A stretch of 64,000 bases of DNA from an uncultured Bacteroides sp. (GTDB lineage: Bacteria > Bacteroidota > Bacteroidia > Bacteroidales > UBA932). The notes below the pieces were generated by a model. The model searched no databases. It saw only the letters and a program-made list of their open reading frames with translations, and was not told the DNA's origin. Location of the stretch: the NCBI GenBank assembly GCA_945874355.1, contig CAMCGB010000006.1, positions 1-64,000 on the forward strand, given 5' to 3'. Shown here piece by piece: positions 6,194 to 14,596 of the stretch (within the stretch, counting starts at the first letter, position 1; the number at the start of each line of letters is the position of its first letter). Made by a program: the position numbers and the translations under genes.

Positions 6194-7723
6194 ATGAAGA
6201 ACAAGCTGAAACATATAGCAGTTGCGGTCATCGTAGTCATGGCCTGCCTGTTTACATATCAGAGCTGGTGGCTGGTAAGAATGTATCGCAGCGAGGTTAC
6301 AAAGACTGAGAATGCTGTCAGAACAGCACTCAGGACCTGCGACTTCAGCGAAATGATGGCCCGTCTGCAGAGAGTCCGCGATGAAAAGTCAGGAGTCGGG
6401 TTTACCGGAGACATCACGGTCGGTGCCGGATATGGGGAGGGAGGTACACTTGTGTCACAGATCAATACGACGCAATATGAACAGGACACTTTGGGCAGAC
6501 AGATAAACGGCCATATGACCGGAGTGACAAAGAGGATCAGCCAGACAACCAGCAGTGTGGTCCAGACCGACAGCCTCCCTCCGAAGCCGGAGAGATCAGA
6601 ACAGGAAAGTATGTTCGAATCTCTTGACAATATGTCTGTCCAGATGATCCGCGGAATGCACACCGGAATAGATGCGATAGACGGTAATCTGAACTTTGGG
6701 CTTCTTGATTCGCTGCTGACAGTGTCTTTGAAGGAGGCCGGACTGGACGGTCAACATAAGATAGAACTGATTACTTTCGCCGATTCTCTTGTGAATCTCA
6801 ATGTCACAGTTGTGGAGAAAGGAGAACCAAAAGTACTTGCTTCGCTCTGCACGGATGGATATGTGCCAAGTGATGATGCTATTTCATTTGAATACGTCTT
6901 CGATGTTCAGGAAACGGCAATGTACAGACTGTGGATTGAGCCTGTAGGAAAGGCTGTCCTGAAGCAGATGACTGGAATCCTTGTCGCCTCTGTGCTGATT
7001 CTTATCGTCCTTATCGCAGTCTTCCTGTATCTGATACACGTCATCCGCACTCAGAAGTCTCTCGACGACATGAAGTCTGACTTCACCAACAATATGACTC
7101 ACGAACTCAAGACCCCGATATCTGTCGCCTATGCAGCCAATGATGCCCTGCTGAACTTCCCTGATGAAGACTCTCCGGAGCAGCGAAGGAAGTATCTCGA
7201 GATATCGCAGAGCCAGCTGGAGCATCTGAGCGGACTTGTTGAGCAGATCCTCTCCATGAGTATGGAACGCAGGAAAGGTCTGGTTCTTCACCGTGAAGAC
7301 ATCGATCTTGCTGCATTGGTTGATGATATTGTGGAAAAGCATAGGATGAAGGCAATAAAGAATGTGACATTCACAGTTGATATTCCTTCCGATTTCACCG
7401 TCAATGCGGACAGGATGCACCTGAGCAACATCCTGAACAACCTGATAGACAATGCCGTGAAATATTCTGGCGAAAAGGTCGCAATACACATTGCTGCCGA
7501 TGGAAACAGACTGACCGTCAGCGACAACGGCATAGGAATGTCACCATCCGACCTGAAACATATATTCGAGAAGTTCTACCGTGCCCACACCGGCAATCTT
7601 CACGATGTGAAGGGTTACGGCCTCGGACTGTATTATGTCCATAGCATAGTGGAAAAGCACGGCTGGAACATCAGCGTGGAAAGCGATCCGGGCAAAGGCT
7701 CTTCATTCACATTGTCATTATGA
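6194..7723 (+). CDS. Sensor histidine kinase (RprX-like)
   Basis: This 509-residue inner-membrane kinase has a first membrane helix at about 5-25 and a periplasmic sensor region to about 250. A second helix follows (VLIVLIAVFLYLIHV), then HisKA with the phospho-acceptor His near residue 303 (MTHELKTP), and HATPase_c with NLIDNAVKYS, DNGIGM and GYGLGLY. The start at 6194 is chosen because it places the membrane helix at the N-terminus and follows the -7 box; an upstream in-frame ATG at 6137 would add 19 residues over the promoter. The response regulator gene overlaps its stop by four bases (ATGA), so the two are translationally coupled. It resembles RprX of Bacteroides; the signal is unknown. 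Confidence 0.9.
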   Translation: MKNKLKHIAVAVIVVMACLFTYQSWWLVRMYRSEVTKTENAVRTALRTCDFSEMMARLQRVRDEKSGVGFTGDITVGAGYGEGGTLVSQINTTQYEQDTLGRQINGHMTGVTKRISQTTSSVVQTDSLPPKPERSEQESMFESLDNMSVQMIRGMHTGIDAIDGNLNFGLLDSLLTVSLKEAGLDGQHKIELITFADSLVNLNVTVVEKGEPKVLASLCTDGYVPSDDAISFEYVFDVQETAMYRLWIEPVGKAVLKQMTGILVASVLILIVLIAVFLYLIHVIRTQKSLDDMKSDFTNNMTHELKTPISVAYAANDALLNFPDEDSPEQRRKYLEISQSQLEHLSGLVEQILSMSMERRKGLVLHREDIDLAALVDDIVEKHRMKAIKNVTFTVDIPSDFTVNADRMHLSNILNNLIDNAVKYSGEKVAIHIAADGNRLTVSDNGIGMSPSDLKHIFEKFYRAHTGNLHDVKGYGLGLYYVHSIVEKHGWNISVESDPGKGSSFTLSL

Positions 7724-8412
7724 GCGAAAACATCAACATACTACTTGTAGAAGACGAGCAGGACCTCGTCCTGATAATCCGCAACACCCTTACCAGTCAG
7801 GGCTTCAATGTCCGCACCGCTATGGATGGAGAGGAAGGACTGCGTATGTTCTATGCGGAGAAGCCGGATGTCCTGGTCGCAGATGTGATGATGCCCAAGA
7901 TGGACGGATTCACAATGGTAAGGCAGATAAGGCAGACCGACCAACAGACTCCCGTCCTGTTCCTGACAGCCAGATCTGCCATAGACGACGTTGTGGAAGG
8001 CTTTGAACTCGGAGCGAACGACTATCTCAAGAAACCCTTCGGAATGATGGAACTGATTGTCAGGCTGCGCTCATTGGCAGGAAGAAGGCGGGTCCAGACT
8101 GTTCCTGCTCCTCAGACATACAGGATCGGTGAATTCACATTCCATCCCGACACCCTCCGTCTCGATTACGCCGGCACATCCGAAGAACTTTCGCCACGAG
8201 AAGCAAAGATCCTCGAACTTCTATGTGCAAGCAAAGGAGAAACCCTCTACACAAAACCTCTCCTTCTCGAAATCTGGGGCGACGACGACTTCTTCAACTC
8301 CCGCAGCCTTCAGGTATTCATCTCCAAACTCCGCCGCCGTCTCGAACCCGACCCACGCATCCGCATCGTGAACGTGCGAGGCGAAGGCTATAAATTGCTG
8401 GTAAACGAATAA
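7720..8412 (+). CDS. OmpR-family response regulator (RprY-like)
   Basis: This 230-residue protein has a receiver domain with the acidic pair EDE, phospho-acceptor Asp in LVADVMMPKMDG (about residue 56), the switch Thr/Ser in LFLTARS and the conserved Lys in YLKKPFG. A winged-helix DNA-binding domain occupies about 130-228 (ELSPREAKILELL, then SRSLQVFISKLRRRL and VRGEGYKL). It is the partner of the kinase encoded directly upstream with a four-base overlap. The 10-bp repeats at 6119-6158 are its most obvious candidate site, which would give autoregulation and control of the receptor gene (inference). Confidence 0.92.
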   Translation: MSENINILLVEDEQDLVLIIRNTLTSQGFNVRTAMDGEEGLRMFYAEKPDVLVADVMMPKMDGFTMVRQIRQTDQQTPVLFLTARSAIDDVVEGFELGANDYLKKPFGMMELIVRLRSLAGRRRVQTVPAPQTYRIGEFTFHPDTLRLDYAGTSEELSPREAKILELLCASKGETLYTKPLLLEIWGDDDFFNSRSLQVFISKLRRRLEPDPRIRIVNVRGEGYKLLVNE

Positions 8413-8443
8413 GAATTCCGGCTAGAAGACTCACGCCCTCTGA

Positions 8444-8485
8444 CCGGAAAGATGTTTGTGTCGGAATTGCTGATACGCTTTCCGG
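8444..8485. terminator. Possible shared hairpin between convergent genes
   Basis: CCGGAAAG (8444-8451) pairs with CTTTCCGG (8478-8485) in the 100-base gap between the convergent response regulator and AraC genes. No strong T-run follows on either strand, so a terminator role is tentative. Confidence 0.35.
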
Positions 8486-8514
8486 CGTGACTGCGTTTGT
8501 CGGGAAGCTCTTTT

Positions 8515-9663
8515 CTACCGGAGAGTGGTTTTGACCTTGGCGGCGATCTCGGGATCGATGTCCCTGATGCTCTTCTTGGCTTTGCTGAAGCTCGATCCCG
8601 ACGCAAAGCCCGCCTCCTTCGCTACGATGGACAGCTTGACCAGAGGATAGGCCTCCGAGAACTGGCGCGCATACTCCAGCCTTAACATATTGATGAGGTT
8701 GTAGTAACCCACCGCAGAGATATACTGACTGGCAGCCGTAACCTTTCCCTTGCTTATCTGCGCGAGCACATCCCGCTTCTGAAGGTGGGGTTCCCTGAAG
8801 CGCTCCAGGATAATCTCCAGCACCTGCTCCTTCGCCTCCGGGTCGAAATCTCCTTCCGTCACGCTGCCCGTTGCGGCGCTCTCCACCTCCTGCGAGCACT
8901 CCTCCAGCTCCGTCATTTCTTCTTCCTGTTCCTCTTCCTTCGACGCGTCTTCTTTCGGAATCCTCTGCGGGTGGAGTATGACGCAGAGGAAGGCAACCAT
9001 CAGAGCGGACAGCAGCAGGTCGCTGACAGCCTTGAGTATCATATTGCCGCTAAGGAAAACAGCCCACATGAAGACTATCCAGATGAAGGGCAGCAGGGAC
9101 ACCCTTCTGGCAAAAACCAGGGGAAAGTCGCTCTCGTCGGAGTAGTTCTGGCGGTGGTAGTAGTCGATAAGGCGTCTGAGGCGCAGAACTATATAGAGAA
9201 GAATGGCGGTAAGCAAAAGGCTCAAGAGTGCTCCAATGGCAAGGATGGCTTTAGAGTGAGCTGCAATAAAGCCGCTCCCGCCGCACAGGGTGGTAAGCAG
9301 AAGGGAGAGCAGCAGAAGGGCATCGAAGGCGAAAGCGAAGTCGTATAAGGGCTTGTCGAACAACTTGAGGCGGAAGTACACCCTGAACATTATGGCAAAG
9401 CACATAGGGAAGTACAGGATGCTTATAAGTTCAATGTAAACGATGGTGCCGGGGTCAGAGGGATGCAGGAAATAGGGTAGCTGAAGCACGCCCATCACGA
9501 GGTATGAGAGGGCAACCTGCCTGCGGGCGGGGTAGCAGTACTTTTCCTGCTTGTCGTAGGGACGGCACATATGAAACCACCTCACCGTGGCACACACAAG
9601 GCAGCACACGATGAACACAAGGGCCGCGTCGGCGCAGAATTTGGTTCCGGACTCCAGATACAT
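8515..9663 (-). CDS. Membrane-anchored AraC-family transcriptional regulator
   Basis: The protein has 382 residues. The first 230 are strongly hydrophobic with about six or seven membrane helices; a Glu-rich cytoplasmic linker follows (EEEQEEEMTELEE), then a C-terminal AraC-type double helix-turn-helix at about 285-380 (YYNLINMLRLEYARQF, LSIVAKEAGFASGSSFSKA). The architecture is like the gene at 41117-42145. Such proteins probably sense a signal in or across the membrane while bound to DNA (inference). It is followed by a DUF1232 gene 12 bases upstream on the same strand, so they may share a transcript. Confidence 0.85.
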   Translation of the reverse strand: MYLESGTKFCADAALVFIVCCLVCATVRWFHMCRPYDKQEKYCYPARRQVALSYLVMGVLQLPYFLHPSDPGTIVYIELISILYFPMCFAIMFRVYFRLKLFDKPLYDFAFAFDALLLLSLLLTTLCGGSGFIAAHSKAILAIGALLSLLLTAILLYIVLRLRRLIDYYHRQNYSDESDFPLVFARRVSLLPFIWIVFMWAVFLSGNMILKAVSDLLLSALMVAFLCVILHPQRIPKEDASKEEEQEEEMTELEECSQEVESAATGSVTEGDFDPEAKEQVLEIILERFREPHLQKRDVLAQISKGKVTAASQYISAVGYYNLINMLRLEYARQFSEAYPLVKLSIVAKEAGFASGSSFSKAKKSIRDIDPEIAAKVKTTLR

Positions 9664-9675
9664 ACAGCAGGGAGC

Positions 9676-10059
9676 CTACATCATCACCTCGTAGCCGAAC
9701 CACTTATCCAGCTGCATATCAACCTTTTGAAGGATCTGCGGGGTGATATTGTCCCTGACCTGCCTGATGACATAGGCAATCGCCAGAGCATCGTCCGTAA
9801 GGCCTAAAAGATGGAAAACCCTGCGGGGGATAAGGTCCCCGGGAATCAGCACATAGGCAAGGGCTGCATATACAAGAGCCTTGCGGCCGGAGGGGAGGTC
9901 GCCATCGGCAAGTACATAATAGAGAATCAGAAGCTGCCTGGTGGCAACCCTGCCCAGTTTCTTTGCAAGATAGGCGATGCGAGCTATGGAATCGTTCAGG
10001 AATGTAGCCAGATCTATTTCTGAAAAACGCTCTGAGATGGTATTGAATATGTCTCTCAT
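9676..10059 (-). CDS. DUF1232 (YkvA-like) membrane protein
   Basis: This 127-residue protein has the DUF1232 core ALVYAALAYVLIPGDLIP, then a DDALAIAYVIRQV helix. Family members are small membrane-associated proteins of unknown function. It is probably co-transcribed with the downstream membrane AraC regulator, 12 bases away. Confidence 0.85.
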   Translation of the reverse strand: MRDIFNTISERFSEIDLATFLNDSIARIAYLAKKLGRVATRQLLILYYVLADGDLPSGRKALVYAALAYVLIPGDLIPRRVFHLLGLTDDALAIAYVIRQVRDNITPQILQKVDMQLDKWFGYEVMM

Positions 10060-10080
10060 ATCGCTGAAGATGAATTGATT

Positions 10081-11586
10081 CTATTGTCTGGGGCTCCAGC
10101 CGCCAAGCACGAATGCGGGGTCGGAATATGAAGCTATCAGGTCTGCATCTGCCTCGGCATCAAGCTGCCTGGACCATTTGTGCCGCCCGCTCACGTCCAC
10201 AAGAAGTCCGCTGTCGGCATCCCTGGTGGCGAACTCGAGCATCACTGCGCTCTGAAAACCTATGCTGCTCCAGCCTTGGGGCAGGAAATTGCGTGTGGTG
10301 CAATTGATTACCACGAATTCCGCCTCGGGATATCCCTGTCCGTGATTTAGGTTGGTCCTGCCGTAATCGGCCGGAGACGAGGGATTCAGGCTCTCGAAAT
10401 GACACTCGACGAACACGTCCCCGTGCGCGGGCTTGAAATTCCTCACCCAGGAAAAGGGTCCTCCGTGATTGAAGAAGCGGCAGTGGTATGCGAACAGACT
10501 GCCCCTTCCCAGGATTGTGTCGCCGTCTCCTATGACCTCGCTGTCTTCCATATAGATGGTCCCGTTGGCCTGAAGCGCGTCTCCAGAGCCTATGACTCTG
10601 ACATTGTACAGGGCTATCCTCTCGCCGCACAGCAGCAGGCCTTCAGCCTGGCCTTTGAGGTCGGTGGCTATGGTCATATCGCGGATTATTATGTCTGAAC
10701 AGTTGTCCAGGGCAAAGGCTGCTCTGCGTGAAGGGAAAGTGCCCTTCTTTTCATTGGTCTTGACAAGAAGGGGATGGGGGTTGAAGACTTCGTTGTTGGC
10801 ATAGTGTACTTTCACTTTGTCCATACCCTCGCCGCACAGAACCACGTTGGTTTTGTTGCGTGCGTAGACTATCTCCTCATAGTCTCCCGCGGCAATATGT
10901 ATCCAGGTGGTGTCCGGGCAGAAATCCTCAACCGCATCAAGCGCTCCCTGGACGGTGCTGAAATCAGCCTTCCCGTCTGCGCTCACGCTCAAATGTCTCG
11001 GATCTGCGGGCCCCTGGGCCTTAGTGGTGAAAGTCCACCTGCCTTCTTCTATGCCTTCGAAGCCTTCGGCCTCAAATACACTCGCATCCACGCTGACGCC
11101 ATACTTATGCCCCAGCTCAAGCACATTGTTGTGCAGATAAATCACAGCCGTGTCGCCGTGGAAAATGACCGGATGGAAGCGGAAGCCGTCGGTGAAGCCG
11201 CCGATGATGGTGAGCTGCATATCTCTCGGAGTGGGCTCGGCAGTGCCCGAAGGTGTGCCCGGAACAGTGTTGCGGTTGGTGGGCACAAAAGTGCGGGAGT
11301 AGTCGTAGGGAACCTTGGTGTAGTCGCACTCCGGCCCGTAGCTGCGGCTCGCGGTCAGCCCGGCGGGAAGACTCATATCCAGGCTGTCCACCCACTCCCC
11401 GGTGCTGAGGTCCCTGACCCTTATCCATCCTTCGTTCCCGAGGGTGGCGGGGCCGTTGAACACTATCTTCAGATGGGTGTCAGGGTTGACATCCCTGCTT
11501 CCTTTTGAAGGGTAGCAAGTGTAGGTTTTCGGGGTGCAGGAGCCCAGGATAAGCAGGGCAAATGCGAGATAATGGATTGCTTTCAT
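10081..11586 (-). CDS. Pectinesterase-like lipoprotein with N-terminal Ig-like domain
   Basis: This 501-residue lipoprotein has the signal peptide MKAIHYLAFALLILGSC with the lipobox ending LGSC. Residues about 25-190 look like a Big_5-type Ig domain. From about 200 comes a pectinesterase-type right-handed beta-helix: ADFSTVQGALDAV, AAGDYEEIVY, GQAEGLLL, GSGDALQ, GDTILGRG and YGRTN. The two catalytic Asp positions, the Arg and the first Gln are retained, but the QDTL, DFIFG and GRPW motifs are altered. Pectin demethylation is therefore plausible but the ester substrate may differ. No other polysaccharide-utilisation gene is close. The next gene downstream is DUF1232. Confidence 0.75.
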   Translation of the reverse strand: MKAIHYLAFALLILGSCTPKTYTCYPSKGSRDVNPDTHLKIVFNGPATLGNEGWIRVRDLSTGEWVDSLDMSLPAGLTASRSYGPECDYTKVPYDYSRTFVPTNRNTVPGTPSGTAEPTPRDMQLTIIGGFTDGFRFHPVIFHGDTAVIYLHNNVLELGHKYGVSVDASVFEAEGFEGIEEGRWTFTTKAQGPADPRHLSVSADGKADFSTVQGALDAVEDFCPDTTWIHIAAGDYEEIVYARNKTNVVLCGEGMDKVKVHYANNEVFNPHPLLVKTNEKKGTFPSRRAAFALDNCSDIIIRDMTIATDLKGQAEGLLLCGERIALYNVRVIGSGDALQANGTIYMEDSEVIGDGDTILGRGSLFAYHCRFFNHGGPFSWVRNFKPAHGDVFVECHFESLNPSSPADYGRTNLNHGQGYPEAEFVVINCTTRNFLPQGWSSIGFQSAVMLEFATRDADSGLLVDVSGRHKWSRQLDAEADADLIASYSDPAFVLGGWSPRQ

Positions 11587-11608
11587 TGTGTTATATCTTT
11601 ATTGGTCA

Positions 11609-12166
11609 TTACATCAGATAGGCTGATACATCCTTGCCTTCCTCCCTCAGCCGGCGTATCATAGTGGAGGATACATTCACCTCGGGGGCATCGATGACCC
11701 TTATCCTGTAGAGGGGATTCTCCTCGAGTAAAGCCTCCCTCAGCCCTGGAAGGTCGAAGCCTTTGCGGGGATATACGGCCACCCCATAGTCGAGCAATAT
11801 GCGCTCAGAGTCCTTCCAGAGGTGGATGTTGTCCAGGTTGTCGGCCCCTATGACAAGGGTGAATTCATTGTCCTTCTCCCTCTGCTTCAGGGCGTCGAGG
11901 GTGCGTATGGTATAGTTCGGGGTGCCGAGAGTGAACTCGATGTCGTCCACCTTCACCCTCAAATCCGGATGCCTGCCCACTGCTTCGAGGGCATCGCGGA
12001 AGCGCTGCTCTGCATTGCGGGCCTTGAGCGGATCTTTGAGGGGGTTGCGGGGCGAGATGATAAGGTACACCGCGTCGAACTCCCGCAGGGAGGAGAGATA
12101 CTCCATAATGGCAAGATGCCCTATATGAAGGGGGTCGAACGACCCGGGGTACACAGCAATGCGCAT
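11609..12166 (-). CDS. nadD: Nicotinate-nucleotide adenylyltransferase
   Basis: This 185-residue cytoplasmic enzyme of NAD synthesis joins ATP to nicotinate mononucleotide. The nucleotidyltransferase motif is PGSFDPLHIGHL (HxGH) at residues 7-18. ISPRNPLK and a C-terminal SSTMIRRL (the ISSTxIR motif) complete the fold. Length is normal. The gene starts four bases after gmk ends, an order common in Bacteroidota, so the two form one transcript. pncB, which makes the NadD substrate, lies further right at 60250. Confidence 0.95.
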   Translation of the reverse strand: MRIAVYPGSFDPLHIGHLAIMEYLSSLREFDAVYLIISPRNPLKDPLKARNAEQRFRDALEAVGRHPDLRVKVDDIEFTLGTPNYTIRTLDALKQREKDNEFTLVIGADNLDNIHLWKDSERILLDYGVAVYPRKGFDLPGLREALLEENPLYRIRVIDAPEVNVSSTMIRRLREEGKDVSAYLM

Positions 12167-12170
12167 AAAT

Positions 12171-12740
12171 CTATCCTTTCAGGAAACAGTCCACCATCTG
12201 CTCGGCGGAGCGGAAAGTGTCCTCGAGCACATCGTTCACAATTTCGCGGTCAAACTTGCCGCGGGCAAACTCTATCTCAGCTTCAGCCTTGCCGAGCCTC
12301 TCGAGGATCGCCTGCTCGCTGTCAGTGCCGCGTCCGCGCAGCCTTTGCTCCAGGGTCTGCATATCAGGGGGCAGGATGAGAACTGAAAGGGCAGCGCTGC
12401 CGAATATCTTTTTCAAGTTCACGCCTCCCTTTACGTCCACGTCGAAAACAATGACATTGCCTTTGGCCCAGATCCTCTCGACTTCGCTCTTCAGGGTGCC
12501 GTAGAAACGGTCGTGATACACTTCCTCATACTCCACGAATTCGTCGTTCTCTATGCGGCGGCGGAACTCCGCGGCGCTCAGGAAGTAGTACTCGACCCCG
12601 TCCTGCTCGCTTCCGCGGGGCTCGCGTGAGGTGGCGCTGATTGAGAACTCGAACTCCGGGTGGAGCGAGAGAAGATGCCCTACCACTGTGCTTTTGCCGG
12701 CTCCGGAGGGGGCCGAGAATATGATGACTTTGCCTTGCAT
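12171..12740 (-). CDS. gmk: Guanylate kinase
   Basis: The protein has 189 residues. The P-loop is FSAPSGAGKSTV at residues 8-19, the GMP-binding region includes SATSREPRGSEQDGVEYYF, and VFDVDVKGG lies in the core. It phosphorylates GMP to GDP. Length is typical. It is the first gene of the gmk-nadD pair and diverges from fba, with the two -7 boxes two bases apart. Confidence 0.96.
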   Translation of the reverse strand: MQGKVIIFSAPSGAGKSTVVGHLLSLHPEFEFSISATSREPRGSEQDGVEYYFLSAAEFRRRIENDEFVEYEEVYHDRFYGTLKSEVERIWAKGNVIVFDVDVKGGVNLKKIFGSAALSVLILPPDMQTLEQRLRGRGTDSEQAILERLGKAEAEIEFARGKFDREIVNDVLEDTFRSAEQMVDCFLKG

Positions 12741-12773
12741 AACTATTATTCGAAAAAGTATTCTCTATTTCTG

Positions 12774-12791
12774 CAAAAATAACTAAATTTG
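12774..12791. promoter_or_regulatory. Back-to-back -7 elements for gmk and fba
   Basis: The minus strand carries TATTTTTG (12774-12781) pointing to gmk, and the plus strand TAAATTTG (12784-12791) pointing to fba. Both match TAnnTTTG and are two bases apart. Neither has a clear TTG at -33. Confidence 0.55.
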
Positions 12792-12834
12792 CACGATTTA
12801 CTTGAAAGTTAGTTAATTTTATTATTCATTACTT

Positions 12835-13839
12835 ATGAAGGTTTCTTATAAAGATCTTGGTCTTGTGAACACCCGTCAGATGTTTGCCAAGGCCGTCAAG
12901 GGCGGTTATGCCGTGCCTGCATTCAACTTCAACAATATGGAGCAGCTTCAGGCTATCATCCAGGCCTCAGCTGAGACCAAGTCTCCTGTCATCCTTCAGG
13001 TGTCCAAGGGTGCCCGCAACTATGCGAACCAGACTCTGCTTCGCTATATGGCCCAGGGTGCTGTGGAGTACGCCAAGGAGCTCGGCTGGAAAAAGCCTCA
13101 GATTGTGCTTCACCTTGACCACGGTGACAGCTACGAGCTTTGCAAGAGCTGCGTTGACTTCGGTTTCTCTTCAGTCATGATTGACGGTTCTTCTCTTCCT
13201 TACGAGGAGAATATCGCCCTCACCAAGAAGGTCGTAAAGTACGCCCATAAGTACGATGTGACCGTTGAGGCTGAGCTCGGAGTGCTCGCAGGAGTTGAGG
13301 ATGAGGTTTGCGCCGAAGAGTCCCACTACACCAAGCCCGAGGAGGTTATCGACTTCGTAAAGAAGACCGGTTGCGACTCTCTGGCCATCTCTATCGGCAC
13401 CTCACACGGTGCTTACAAGTTCAAGCCCGAGCAGTGCACCCGCGACCCCAAGACCGGCAAGCTCGTACCTCCTCCCCTCGCTTTCGACGTTCTGAAGGCT
13501 ATCGAGAAGAAGCTCCCCGGCTTCCCCATCGTTCTCCACGGATCGTCTTCAGTGCCCCAGGAGTATGTTGATATCATCAACGAGTACGGCGGAAAGCTTC
13601 CCGATGCAGTCGGTATCCCTGAGGAGCAGCTCCGCAAGGCAGCCAAGAGCGCTGTATGCAAGATCAACATCGACTCTGACTCACGTCTTGCTATGACTGC
13701 TGCCATCCGCAAGCATTTCGCCGAGTATCCCGGCCACTTCGATCCCCGTCAGTATCTCAAGCCTGCACGTGAGGAGATGAAGAAAATGTATGTCGAGAAG
13801 ATTATGAATGTTCTCGGCTCCAACGGAAAGGCCAAATAA
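12835..13839 (+). CDS. fba: Class II fructose-bisphosphate aldolase
   Basis: This 334-residue zinc-dependent aldolase of glycolysis and gluconeogenesis shows VPAFNFNNMEQ near the start, the metal-binding HLDHGD at about residues 93-98, the Glu-rich VEAELGVLAGVED loop and the Zn/phosphate site HGSSSVPQE. It cleaves fructose 1,6-bisphosphate to two trioses. Codon use is strongly biased to C/G-ending preferred codons, as expected for a highly expressed gene. recR follows within two bases. Confidence 0.95.
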   Translation: MKVSYKDLGLVNTRQMFAKAVKGGYAVPAFNFNNMEQLQAIIQASAETKSPVILQVSKGARNYANQTLLRYMAQGAVEYAKELGWKKPQIVLHLDHGDSYELCKSCVDFGFSSVMIDGSSLPYEENIALTKKVVKYAHKYDVTVEAELGVLAGVEDEVCAEESHYTKPEEVIDFVKKTGCDSLAISIGTSHGAYKFKPEQCTRDPKTGKLVPPPLAFDVLKAIEKKLPGFPIVLHGSSSVPQEYVDIINEYGGKLPDAVGIPEEQLRKAAKSAVCKINIDSDSRLAMTAAIRKHFAEYPGHFDPRQYLKPAREEMKKMYVEKIMNVLGSNGKAK

Positions 13840-13841
13840 GT

Positions 13842-14492
13842 TTGAGACAGGACTATCCATCCAAGTTGCTTAAAGACGCTGTGGAAGCCATCAGCTCCCT
13901 TCCGGGGGTGGGCTCCCGCAGCGCTTTGCGCTTGGCCCTTCATCTTCTCAAGCAGCCCAAGGACCAGGTGCACCGTTTCTGTGATGCCATTTCTTCCCTC
14001 GCGGATGAAGTCAAGTACTGCAAGGTCTGCAATATGATTTCGGACAGTGAGTTATGCTCCATCTGCTCGGATGGCAGAAGGGACGGCAGTAAGATATGCG
14101 TCGTGGAGAGCGTCCGCGATGTGATGAGCATTGAGGCCACAGGGCAGTACCGCGGCCTTTATCATGTGCTCGGGGGTATCATTTCTCCCATCAATGGGGT
14201 GGCACCTTCGGACCTTGCCATACCCCAGCTTCTTGACAGGCTGCGCGACAGCTCTGCGGCCGATTCCCTCTCTGAAGGTCCCGAGGTGATTCTTGCCCTC
14301 AGCGGCGATGTGGAAGGGGAGACCACTGCCTTTTATCTGTACCGTCAGATAGATTCCCTTTCCAAGAGCCTTAATCTGAATGTGAGGGTGTCCACTCTTG
14401 CAAGGGGTCTTGGTTTTGGCGACGATCTGGAGTATGCTGATACTCTGACGCTTGGCCGCTCTATAGCGGCGCGCCAGCCTTTCAAGCCTTGA
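13842..14492 (+). CDS. recR: Recombination mediator RecR, TTG start
   Basis: The protein has 216 residues. An N-terminal HhH region (LPGVGSRSALRLALHLL) is followed by the four-Cys zinc finger CKVC...CSIC at about 63-78 and a Toprim domain beginning VVESVRDVMSIE. RecR works with RecF and RecO to load RecA at gaps. The start is a TTG two bases after the fba stop. It is chosen because the residues it adds, RQDYPSKLL, match the usual RecR N-terminus and no ATG is available before the HhH motif. Expression probably depends on the fba transcript. Confidence 0.93.
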   Translation: MRQDYPSKLLKDAVEAISSLPGVGSRSALRLALHLLKQPKDQVHRFCDAISSLADEVKYCKVCNMISDSELCSICSDGRRDGSKICVVESVRDVMSIEATGQYRGLYHVLGGIISPINGVAPSDLAIPQLLDRLRDSSAADSLSEGPEVILALSGDVEGETTAFYLYRQIDSLSKSLNLNVRVSTLARGLGFGDDLEYADTLTLGRSIAARQPFKP

Positions 14493-14495
14493 TGC

Positions 14496-14593
14496 AGATT
14501 TCTCGACTTCGCGCTTCGCGCTCCGCTCGAAATGACAAAAGGAACGTCTCCCTTGTCATTTCGACCGAGGCCGAAGGCCGAGCGGAGAAATCT
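14496..14593. repeat. REP-like palindromic repeat, double copy
   Basis: Two facing units of the pattern AGATTTCTC...TCGAAATGACA fill the entire gap between the convergent recR and CoA-transferase genes, starting four bases after one stop and ending just before the other. Related copies are at 18031-18095 and 28726-28765. It may also serve as a two-way terminator. Confidence 0.8.
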
Positions 14594-14596
14594 ATC

